Of a stretch of 49,500 nt of DNA, positions 1-11,804 are shown one piece after another. Within the stretch, counting starts at the first letter, position 1. The number at the start of each line of letters is the position of its first letter. The translations under genes and the position numbers were made by a program. The notes beneath the pieces were generated by a model, which saw only the letters and a program-made list of their open reading frames with translations, was not told where the DNA came from and did no database searches. Source of the DNA: Deinococcus actinosclerus (GTDB lineage: Bacteria > Deinococcota > Deinococci > Deinococcales > Deinococcaceae); contig NZ_CP013910.1 in NCBI RefSeq assembly GCF_001507665.1, positions 22,501-72,000 on the forward strand, given 5' to 3'.

Positions 1-900
<900 letters not shown>

Positions 901-904
<4 letters not shown>

Positions 905-2088
905 GTGGCCCTCCCCAGGCGGCGGCCCAGCCAGCCTTCCAGCGCCCGCAGCGCGCCGTCCACGAGAATCGCCAGCAGCGCCGCCGGCACGGCCCCCAGC
1001 AGGATCAGATCCGACGCGGCGCTCTGGAGGCCCTTGAAGATGTACGTGCCCAGGCCCCCCGCGCCGATCAGGGCCGCGACTGCCGCCACGCCCACGAGGA
1101 GTACCGCCGCCTGCCGCACCCCGCCCAGCCACACCGGCAGCGCCAGGGGCACCTGCACCCGCCAGAAGCGCTGCGAGGCGGTCATGCCCATCCCGCGCGC
1201 CGCGTCGATCACCCCGGCGGGCACGCCCCGCAGGGCCACCACGCCGTTGCGCAGCACCGGCAGCAGCGCGTACAGCGTCATCGCGGTCAGCGCCGGGGCC
1301 ACGCCGATCCCGCTGATCCCGGCCTCGCGCAGGGCGGGTACGGCGTTCGCCAGCGCCGACAGCGGCGCGATCAGCAGGCCCAGCAGGGCGAGGCTGGGGA
1401 GCGTCTGCACGGCGTTCGCCACGCCCAGCACCGCGTCCGCGACGCGCGTGCGACCCGCTGCCCACACCGCCAGCGGCATCCCGATCAGCACCGACAGGCC
1501 CAGCGCGCTCCCCACCAGCCGCAGGTGCTGCCCCAGCTCCTGCACCCAGCGCGGGCCCTCGTTGCGACCCTCGACCAGCACCGACCAGCCCGCCAGGTGC
1601 CCGCCCAGCAGCAGCGCCAGCGCGGGCGGCAGCCACAGCCACGCCACCCAGCGGCGCTCCGGCAGGGCCAGCCCCGCCGCGTAGGTCGCCACGCCCGCCC
1701 CCAGCAGGTACAGCCACACGCCACTGGCCGCACTGGCCCGCGCGAAGTCCGCCTGCCCCACGAGCGCCGCCGCCGTGCGCCCGCCCAGCAGCCACACGCC
1801 CAGCAGCAGCGCCAGCGTGGCGGGCAGCCACACCAGCCCACGCCGCACCTGACCCGTCAGGGCCGGCAGCAGCGCCAGCACGGCCGCCAGTGCCACCCAG
1901 GCGGGTGGCAGCCGCAGGTACTCCCCGGGCGCGAGGCGGTTCGGGCGCAGCAGCACCCACGGCAGCCACGCCCCGGCCAGCATCGGCAGGGCCGCGAGCC
2001 ACAGCACCAGCCGCACGTCCCGCCGCGCAGCAGCAGGGGCAGGAGCCTGCGCCCCTGCCCCGCCGTCACGCCGCGCCGTCCTCACCAC
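901..2088 (-). CDS. Osmoprotectant ABC transporter permease with extended N-terminus
   Basis: Membrane permease of the OpuCB/ProW family. The C-terminal ~200 residues hold the usual ABC permease core, with the EAA-type cytoplasmic loop around DAARGMGMTASQRFWRVQ that contacts the ATPase. The N-terminal ~180 residues add about five hydrophobic segments, so at 395 aa the protein is nearly twice the usual OpuCB length (about 210-220 aa). The start is a GTG at 2088 or the adjacent GTG at 2085, 22 nt after the binding-protein stop. The gene overlaps the ATPase start by 4 nt. The extra segments might be a sensor or substrate-entry module; this is inference. Confidence 0.85.
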
Positions 2089-2110
2089 CGGGCCCAGCGC
2101 GGCGGCCGCA

Positions 2111-3040
<930 letters not shown>

Positions 3041-3145
3041 GGGTGCAACGTACCCGCCCGCCCACAGCCCCCCGGTGGGGCAGGTCACAAAACCGTCCGG
3101 AGCCGCCGGGGCGTAAAGGTTTCTTAAACAGTCCTCACCGGCACC

Positions 3146-3439
3146 TCAGGGCTGCTGCGCCTCGTCCAGTCCCACCCCGAACCCCTGATCGAGCAGGGAG
3201 TCGTTGTAGGTGCGGAACGCCAGCATCGTCTGCGTGCGCGCGATGCCCTCCACCTTGCGCAGGTGCCCGGTCACCACGTCGTCCAGATCCTCGTAGCGCG
3301 TGAGTTTCAGGATCGCCACGATGTCCCACTCGCCCGTCACCGAGTACACCTCGCGGACACTCGGAACGCCCGCCAGCGCCTCGGCGGTCTCCTGCACGCG
3401 CTGCCGCTCGGCCTGCACCATCACGATCGCTGTCACCAT
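3146..3439 (-). CDS. Lrp/AsnC ligand-binding domain protein without HTH
   Basis: A 97-aa protein consisting only of the Lrp/AsnC effector-binding (RAM) domain: MVTAIVMVQAE, VREVYSVTGEWDIVAILK, then a DLDDVVTGHLRKVEGI helix and TQTMLAF strand. The GEWDI motif corresponds to the usual G-x-[YW]-D-hydrophobic stretch. No helix-turn-helix is present. Such single-domain proteins are thought to be amino-acid sensors that modulate full-length Lrp partners, but the ligand here is unknown. The start is ATG at 3439, seven bases after CACAAT on the minus strand (leaderless type); upstream in-frame ATGs at 3448 and 3466 would add a basic tail not expected in the family. Confidence 0.85.
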   Translation of the reverse strand: MVTAIVMVQAERQRVQETAEALAGVPSVREVYSVTGEWDIVAILKLTRYEDLDDVVTGHLRKVEGIARTQTMLAFRTYNDSLLDQGFGVGLDEAQQP

Positions 3440-3479
3440 GCCCGCCATTGTGCGCCGCGCCCCCACTGCGGCACAACAA

Positions 3480-3515
3480 AGGCCGCGCCGCTCTCCTCAG
3501 GGGGCGGCGCGGCCT
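3480..3515 (-). terminator. Hairpin terminator after the E2-like gene
   Basis: Perfect 12-bp inverted repeat: AGGCCGCGCCGC at 3480-3491 pairs with GCGGCGCGGCCT at 3504-3515, with a 12-nt loop. It sits 10 nt beyond the stop codon of the minus-strand gene 3526-5163. No strong T tract follows, as is common in GC-rich genomes. Confidence 0.7.
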
Positions 3516-3525
3516 GATCAGCCGA

Positions 3526-5163
3526 TTACAGCACGAGCAGGATCGGCTGCTCCAGCGTCCCGACCACCTGCGCCAGGAACTGCGCGGCCCGTCCGGCGTC
3601 CACGTCGCCGTTCAGGGTCAGGGCGGCGCGGCCATCCTGCACGCGGCCCACGCTGAGCGTCGTCGTGTGCGGGAAGTGCAGGTCGTCCAGATCCAGCGCC
3701 CCGGCGTCCACGACCAGCAGGTCCGGCGTGCCGTCGAACGCGCCGGCGTCCAGCGCGTCGCGCAGGCTGCCGCTGCCGGCGGCGCGGGCGCCACCCTCGG
3801 CGTGCATCGCCACGCTGCCCAGCCCCAGGGTCTCCGCGTGACGCTGCGCCGCGCGAGCGATGAGCAGGGCCAGTGGCAGATCACGCGAGAGGGCTGCCGT
3901 CACCTGACCACGCAGGTCGTGCAGGGCCGCCACATCCGCGTCGCGGCGCAGGTACGCACCGAACCAGACGCCGTTCGACGGCATGGCCGCGGCAGGCGCG
4001 GCCTGCGGCGCCGGCTCCGCTGCGGGGGTCGCGGCTGGCGTCACGGCGGCAGGCAGCGATTCGGTGGGCTGGTCGGTCTCCGGGGCCGCCGGGGCCTCGG
4101 TCGCGGGTTCGGTCCCCACAGGCGCGGTGTCGGCCGCTGCGGTATCGACCGGTGCAGGCGCCACCGGCGCCATGGCGGGCTCGCTGACCTCAGGCAGCAC
4201 GGCGGTCGGCGCGGCCACTTCCGTGACGTGCTGCGCGGCGGCCGGCTCGCTGACCTCGGGGGCCAGGACGGGCGCCGCAGCGACGTCGGCCACCTCAGCC
4301 GGCGCGTCGTGCGTCTCGGCCGCGGCCGGCGTCGACTCGGCCGGCTGGTTCCAGGCGGCGTCGTCGGCCCGGCGGCCATCCGTCCAGGCCGGCGCGTCCG
4401 GCGTCGCCGGTTCGCTCACGGCGGGCGCCGCCGCCACCGGGGCAGGCGTCACCGGAGCCGATTCCATGGCGGCCGGCACGGCCGGCGTCGGCGCAGCAGG
4501 CGCGGCAGGCGCACTGCTGACCGGTTCGTGCTGCGCCGGGGTGCTCTCGGCCGGTTTCTGGTACAGGCGGGAGAGCAGGCTGCCCAGCCCCGACGCGAGC
4601 CCACCCCCGGCCGCCGGTGGCGTGGGCGCGGCGGGCGCGGCCGGTGGGGTCATGCTGGCGGCAGCCTGGACCACGGCCGGCGTTTCCGGGGCCACGTGGT
4701 GCGCGGCCGCGACCGGCTCGGGGGCCTGAACGGCAGGCGCCACGGGCTCAGGCGCCGGGGTGGCCGCCACGGGGGCGGGGGTTTCAGGCTCGTCTTCCAG
4801 CTCGAATTCGAGCGCGTCGTCGTCCAGGCTGCTGGCCGGCGTGGCCGGCACCTGCGGCGCCGCGCGGGTCTGCTCCACGAAGGCGGTCAGATCGGTGTCC
4901 ACCCCGGCGCGGCTGAGCATGTCGGCGCTCATGCCGGCGCGGCCCAGCATGTCGGCGGTGGGGACTTCCTCGCCGTTCCAGTCGGGCGGGGGCAGGTCGA
5001 CGGGCGTATCGGGCGGATCTTCCTCGCCACTCATGACGCGGGACAGGTAGTTCAGGATGTCCTGTTCAATAATCTGGCCACCTGCACCTGAGCCCTGCAG
5101 TTTCTGCCAGTCAATCCCGTTCGCTTCCGCCAGAATCTTGGCGAGCGGAGCAATCCGATCCAT
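3526..5163 (-). CDS. E3-binding-domain protein with degenerate E2-like C-terminus
   Basis: A 545-aa protein with three parts. Residues 1-44 form a peripheral-subunit (E3)-binding domain (IAPLAKILAEANGID, then GSGAGGQIIEQDILNYL), normally found in E2 acyltransferases of 2-oxoacid dehydrogenases. Residues ~100-395 are a low-complexity Ala/Pro/Val/Thr linker with recurring PEVSEPA-like units. Residues ~398-545 resemble the end of an E2 catalytic domain (TTTLSVGRV, AALTLNGDVDAGRAAQFL, LEQPILLVL). There is no lipoyl domain, and the catalytic DHRxxDG motif is replaced by NGDVDAG at 518-524. It should therefore bind a dehydrogenase-type partner without transferring acyl groups. The start ATG at 5163 is preceded by AAGGGGGAA; TACAAT at 5187-5192 (minus) is a good -10. 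Confidence 0.8.
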   Translation of the reverse strand: MDRIAPLAKILAEANGIDWQKLQGSGAGGQIIEQDILNYLSRVMSGEEDPPDTPVDLPPPDWNGEEVPTADMLGRAGMSADMLSRAGVDTDLTAFVEQTRAAPQVPATPASSLDDDALEFELEDEPETPAPVAATPAPEPVAPAVQAPEPVAAAHHVAPETPAVVQAAASMTPPAAPAAPTPPAAGGGLASGLGSLLSRLYQKPAESTPAQHEPVSSAPAAPAAPTPAVPAAMESAPVTPAPVAAAPAVSEPATPDAPAWTDGRRADDAAWNQPAESTPAAAETHDAPAEVADVAAAPVLAPEVSEPAAAQHVTEVAAPTAVLPEVSEPAMAPVAPAPVDTAAADTAPVGTEPATEAPAAPETDQPTESLPAAVTPAATPAAEPAPQAAPAAAMPSNGVWFGAYLRRDADVAALHDLRGQVTAALSRDLPLALLIARAAQRHAETLGLGSVAMHAEGGARAAGSGSLRDALDAGAFDGTPDLLVVDAGALDLDDLHFPHTTTLSVGRVQDGRAALTLNGDVDAGRAAQFLAQVVGTLEQPILLVL

Positions 5164-5458
5164 TCATTTCCCCCTTTGTGCGCCACATTGTAAGCGACTT
5201 CCTGATGGTGTGACGCCGGTTTTTTCCCACTGCCGACCCCGGCAGCGGGCATGCGAACGTGACCACGCGCATGCAGGCATGAAAGCAGCCTGCCGCGCCG
5301 CGTCTGACAGCCTTCTTTCACACTGCTCATCCTCAGCACATGGCGGCGGCAGGCCGCGCGGCAGCTGTCCCTGTCACCGCTGAGCTGGGGGTGCTAGCCT
5401 ACAGGGCGACCCCCGCGCTGCGCCGGCCCAGCCGACGCGGCACGCCACCAGGAGTGAT
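5164..5458. promoter_or_regulatory. Divergent intergenic region
   Basis: This 295-base gap separates two divergent genes. A -10-like TACAAT (plus ATTGTA, 5187-5192) serves the minus-strand E2-like gene. TAGCCT at 5395-5400 is a possible -10 for the plus-strand dehydrogenase-like gene, whose ribosome-binding site AGGAG lies at 5450-5454. I see no convincing small gene between them. Confidence 0.4.
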
Positions 5459-7119
<1,661 letters not shown>

Positions 7120-7231
7120 CGTCCGGCGGGCACGCACTTTTGGAGGACGCCACGGGGCGCCCCCGGCGTCATGCTCAGCTGTTCCGGCCGCGCCCCCACC
7201 CGGTCAATTCCCTGCCATTAGGATGTGCCCT

Positions 7232-9081
7232 GTGACCCAGCCCGCCCAACCCACCCCGCCCACCTCGCCGGGCATGACCGTCCCGGCCCCCTCCCGGCAC
7301 CCCCTGACGCCGCTGCTGCTGGGCCTGATCGTCCTGAGCGCCATTCCCGCCCTGATCCTCGCCGCCCAGCGTGTCAGCTACGAGCAGCGCAGCAAGACCA
7401 CCGCGCTCGTCATGGACTACCCGGCGGTGGTCACGCAGGCCCGCCGCTTCGGCCGCGACCCTCAGGAACTCCTCGCGCACTACCAGAGCCTCGGGATCAA
7501 CGGCGTGGCGATCTACGAGGATGTCATCGGCAACCTCGCCCAGCGCGGCGAACTGTACCTGAAAAGCGGGGCCGACCTGCGCGCCGAGACGGGCGACGCC
7601 GCCATCAGCCCCCGCAACTTCTACCTGCGCTCGCTGAAACCCGGCGTGGCCGAGTCGCTCCCGGCGCGCTACACCATTCCCACCCGCACCGTGCAGGCCG
7701 GCGGCCAGCGCTGGGTCGAGTGGCCCACCGATCCCACCTTCCTGCCGGTCGGGCCGGACGAGACGCTCGTCGAGACGCTCAAGGCGCGCGGCTTCATGCT
7801 CGTCTACCGTCCCTACGCCGACGACGCCGTGCGCGAACCCGGCGCCGACTGGCCCGACGTGCCCTTCATGATCTTCAACGGCGAGGAGGTCATCGGCGCG
7901 CGCACCCCTGAACTGCTCGCCAAGATCAACGAGCGGCTGGGCCAGCGCGTACCCGCCCTGATCGAGGCGACCCCACAGCGCGGCCTGGACACCCTGGTCG
8001 CCACGCACGGCGGCGCGCGCACCTTCAGCGTGAACCCCGCCTGGCAGCAGCGGCTGGACCCGATCACGCTGGCGAGCAAGTACAACCTCGCCGCGCGTGA
8101 GCGCAGCATGCGGCTGCTGTACGTCCGGCCCTACCCCACCGTCAACGAGACCGACGATCTGCTCAGGCGCACGACCGAACTGCTGGGCAAGTCCGGCGTG
8201 AAGGTCACGCAGCCGGTCATCGAGCCCTTCCGCGAGAACACCCTGCTGCGCACCCTGAGCCTGATCGGGCCTGTCGCGGCGCTCGCGCTGCTGGGCCTGA
8301 GCTTCCCGCTCGTGCGTCTGGGGCTGCTCGCCGCCGCCGCCAGCGGCGTCCTGGCGATCGTGATGAACAAGTTCAACCCCTACGCCGGCGTGGCCCTGAT
8401 CGCCGCCGTGACCTTCCCCGCGCTGGGGCTGGTGCTGCGCCGCGCGCGGGTCAGTGACTGGTTCGTCGCCACCGGCCTGAGCCTGACCGGCGTGCTGTTC
8501 GTCTCGGCGCTGGGCGCCACGAAGGACAGCGTGCTGGGCCTGGAGCCGTTCCGGGGCGTGGGCCTGACCCTGCTGCTGCCGCTGCTGCTCGTCGCCGCGA
8601 GCTTCCTGCCCCGCCAGGACCTGCGCAAGACCATTCAGGACGTGTACAACGCCCCCATCAAGCTGGGCGACATCCTGATCATGGTGCTCGCCGCCGGCGT
8701 GTTCGCGCTGGTGTTCCTGCGGCGCGGCAACGCCACCGGCGCGGGCGTCAGCGATACCGAGGCCAAGATCCGCCAGGATCTCCAGGACACCCTGGTGCGT
8801 CCGCGCTTCAAGGAGATGGCCGGGCACCCCCTGGGCATCGTGGGCCTGAGCGGCGTGCTGCCCGGGTACTTCGGCGCGCTGCTGATCCTGGGCGGCGTGG
8901 TCGGGCAGTCGAGCATCCTGAACACCTTCAGCCACTTCCACACGCCGCTGCTGATCAGCGCCCAGCGCTGCTTCCTGGGGCTGGGCATCGGCCTGATCGC
9001 CGGTCTGGTCGTCGTGCAGCTCGTGAGGGCCGCGCTGCACCTGTGGCACACCTACGGCAAGGCCCCCGCCGAGGTGCGGGC

Positions 9082-9085
<4 letters not shown>
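7232..9085 (+). CDS. DUF5693 family membrane protein
   Basis: An integral membrane protein of about 617 aa. One N-terminal membrane segment (LLLGLIVLSAIPALILAAQR) leads to an exported domain of roughly 290 residues; the second half holds about 7-8 further membrane segments. The exported domain starts with a recurrent family pattern (ALVMDYPAVVTQARRFGRD, LGINGVAIYEDVIGNL). The family commonly sits next to csaB, as here. Function is unknown; a role in export or modification of a cell-wall polymer is inferred from context. GTG at 7232 is preferred because AGGA at 7220-7223 is correctly spaced for it; ATG at 7223 overlaps that site. The stop overlaps the csaB start (GTGA). Confidence 0.85.
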
Positions 9086-10053
<968 letters not shown>

Positions 10054-10063
10054 CCTCACCCCA

Positions 10064-10106
10064 AGCGGGCAGGCCCCCCAGCCACTCGGGAGGGGACCTG
10101 CCCGCT
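10064..10106. terminator. Bidirectional hairpin terminator
   Basis: AGCGGGCAGG at 10064-10073 pairs perfectly with CCTGCCCGCT at 10097-10106; inner C and G runs extend the stem. It lies between the convergent genes csaB (plus) and the thioesterase (minus) and can end both transcripts. Confidence 0.8.
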
Positions 10107-10119
10107 CGGCCGTTCGCAG

Positions 10120-10584
10120 TCAGGCGCCAGTGGCGATCACGTTGCAGGTGCAGCGCGCCATGCTCGTCACGCGGCCCCGCTCATCGCGGATCTCGATGCT
10201 CCAGACGAGCACCGTGCGGCCCCGGTACGCCAGCGTCCCCTCGCCCGTCACCCAGCCGTCCGTCACCCCGCGCACGTGGGTGCCGCTCAGGTCCACGCCC
10301 ACCGCCACCTGCCGCGCCGGGTCCAGGTTCATCCAGGAGCCCACGCTGGCCAGTTCCTCCGCCAGCGCGAGGTTCGCCCCGCCGTGCAGCCGCCCGGCCG
10401 GCTGGCGGTTGCCGTCCACCGGCATGCGCGCTACGACCCGCTCGCGCGACACGGCCGTGAATTCGATGCCCAGCCGCGCGCCCAGCGTGCCGGACAGGGC
10501 GTTCATGCGCGCCGCCAGCACCTCCGGGCTGAGGGTGTCCAGCTCGTGCGCGGTCGGGAACTTCAGATCCGGGTGCAGCGTCAT
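10120..10584 (-). CDS. PaaI-type hotdog-fold thioesterase
   Basis: A 154-aa hotdog-fold acyl-CoA thioesterase of the PaaI/YbdB/MenI superfamily. The core motif GRLHGGANLALAEELAS holds the HGG turn (67-69) and E76, the expected catalytic acid. The strands VARMPVDGN, VAVGVDLSGTHV, VTGEGTLAYRGRTVLVWSIEI complete the fold. The substrate cannot be told from sequence; a menaquinone-pathway role (1,4-dihydroxy-2-naphthoyl-CoA) is possible because several such enzymes do this, but no men gene is nearby. Start ATG 10584 follows TAGCAT (minus; plus 10591-10596) by six bases. Confidence 0.88.
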   Translation of the reverse strand: MTLHPDLKFPTAHELDTLSPEVLAARMNALSGTLGARLGIEFTAVSRERVVARMPVDGNRQPAGRLHGGANLALAEELASVGSWMNLDPARQVAVGVDLSGTHVRGVTDGWVTGEGTLAYRGRTVLVWSIEIRDERGRVTSMARCTCNVIATGA

Positions 10585-10629
10585 GCGCGCATGCTACAGC
10601 GGCCCTGCCCGGCGCGCCGGGGCCCGGCC

Positions 10630-11217
10630 TCAGCCCTGGCGGCGCGCCAGCGTGCGCCCCACGCCCAGCCCGTGCCGGTACACCAGTTCCCCACCCAGGA
10701 AGCCGCCGGCCACCGCCAGGCCCAGCCCCGCGCCCGAGAGCAGCTTGCCCAGGCCGCGCCGGCCCCGGCGACGCGCGAGCAGCGACCCCACGTTCAGGAA
10801 AAAGGCCGCCTCGTTCAGCGCGCCGTGGATCAGGCCGGTGCGGCGCGCCTCGCCGCGCGTGTTCGCCCAGTCGAGCCACCCCGTCCCGATGGTGCCCACC
10901 GCGCCCAGCGTCGAGAGGAGCAGCGCCGTGTCCGCCGCGCGGTCGTACGCGCCCGGGTCCGGGGCCGGCAGGTGATCCAGGGCCGCCGTCACCACCCAGC
11001 CTCCCAGCGGCAGGTGAACCAGGATGGGATGCAGCGGATGCCCCACGCCCTCGCCGTGCAGGGCGTCCAGCAGCGCAGGCGGCAGGGCTCCCTCGGCGCC
11101 CCTGAGCAGACCCTGGAGGGCCTCGGCGGCGACCTCCAGCGCGTCATGCTCACTGACGGCGTCCTCCAGGGCGTACGCGGGCGGTTGACGCGACTTCAGC
11201 GCGGTCTGCTTGAGCAT
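10630..11217 (-). CDS. DUF2231-like membrane protein
   Basis: A 195-aa protein with the GHPLHPILVHLPLG motif that marks DUF2231 membrane proteins, followed by three or four hydrophobic segments (WVVTAALDHL, TALLLSTLGAVGTIGTGWLDW, ALNEAAFFLNVGSLLA, GAGLGLAVAGGFLGGELVY). Residues 1-70 are a soluble tail. Function unknown; proteins of this type sometimes accompany cytochromes or Rieske proteins, but none is here. ATG at 11217 is chosen because GGAGGGG sits just upstream; a longer reading frame to 11268 lacks a site. Confidence 0.8.
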   Translation of the reverse strand: MLKQTALKSRQPPAYALEDAVSEHDALEVAAEALQGLLRGAEGALPPALLDALHGEGVGHPLHPILVHLPLGGWVVTAALDHLPAPDPGAYDRAADTALLLSTLGAVGTIGTGWLDWANTRGEARRTGLIHGALNEAAFFLNVGSLLARRRGRRGLGKLLSGAGLGLAVAGGFLGGELVYRHGLGVGRTLARRQG

Positions 11218-11308
11218 GGTCACCCCTCCTTGCCGCTCACCGTCGCACCCGCGCCCCCGACCCCGCATGGGAGTGGGCTTCAGGAACGTTCATGCCGCCC
11301 CGCGGCCC

Positions 11309-11719
11309 TCAGGACAGCGCGCAGCGGTAGGTCGCGTGATCCCAGCTGAACTTCAGCCCGAACACCTTCCAGGTCCCCAGCAGCGCCGCGAACGTCACGC
11401 GGCCCACCGGCTGCCCCTGCGCCACGTACCGCTGGTAGTGCGGCGCGATCTGCGGCAGGCTGCGCCCGGTGTCCAGCACCGCCGCGCCCGCGTCGTTCGT
11501 GGCGAGTTGCAGCACCTGCCACCGCAGCGGCCCCGCCTCCTCCAGCGTGAGCGCCGCCGCGAGTTCCGGCCGGTCCGGCGCGAGGCACGCCACACGCTGC
11601 ACCGTCACCGGCCGCCCGTCGGGGGCGCGCACCTGCTCCACGTGCGTCAGGGCCGGAAAGTCTCCGGCCACCGCCAGCGATCCCAGCCCGACCAGCGCCC
11701 ACACCCGCAGGTGACCCAT
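11309..11719 (-). CDS. Secreted protein of unknown function
   Basis: A 136-aa protein I do not recognise. It begins with a short signal peptide (MGHLRVWALVGLGSLAVAG) and the mature part has two cysteines (VACLAPD and TYRCALS) that could form a disulfide. The segment FGLKFSWDHATYRCALS is at the extreme C-terminus. ATG 11719 follows TAGGCT (minus; plus 11725-11730) by five bases, which supports this start and expression as a leaderless message. It lies between the lamin-tail lipoprotein and the DUF2231 gene on the same strand, with no close coupling to either. Confidence 0.65.
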   Translation of the reverse strand: MGHLRVWALVGLGSLAVAGDFPALTHVEQVRAPDGRPVTVQRVACLAPDRPELAAALTLEEAGPLRWQVLQLATNDAGAAVLDTGRSLPQIAPHYQRYVAQGQPVGRVTFAALLGTWKVFGLKFSWDHATYRCALS

Positions 11720-11804
11720 GCCCCAGCCTACGCCCGGCCGCGCGCGCCCCGCAACGAGCCGGCGGGAACCGTTGCCCGGTCCCCGCCGACGCCGCTGCCC
11801 GGAG

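Noticed and set aside
3448..5091. 547-aa plus-strand frame with His/Arg/Gly-rich product
   Set aside because: Antisense shadow of the Ala/Pro-rich E2-like gene; composition is an artefact of its GC-rich repeats and no start signal is present.
7175..9049. 624-aa minus-strand frame
   Set aside because: Antisense to the DUF5693 membrane protein; Gln/His/Gly-rich composition without domains.
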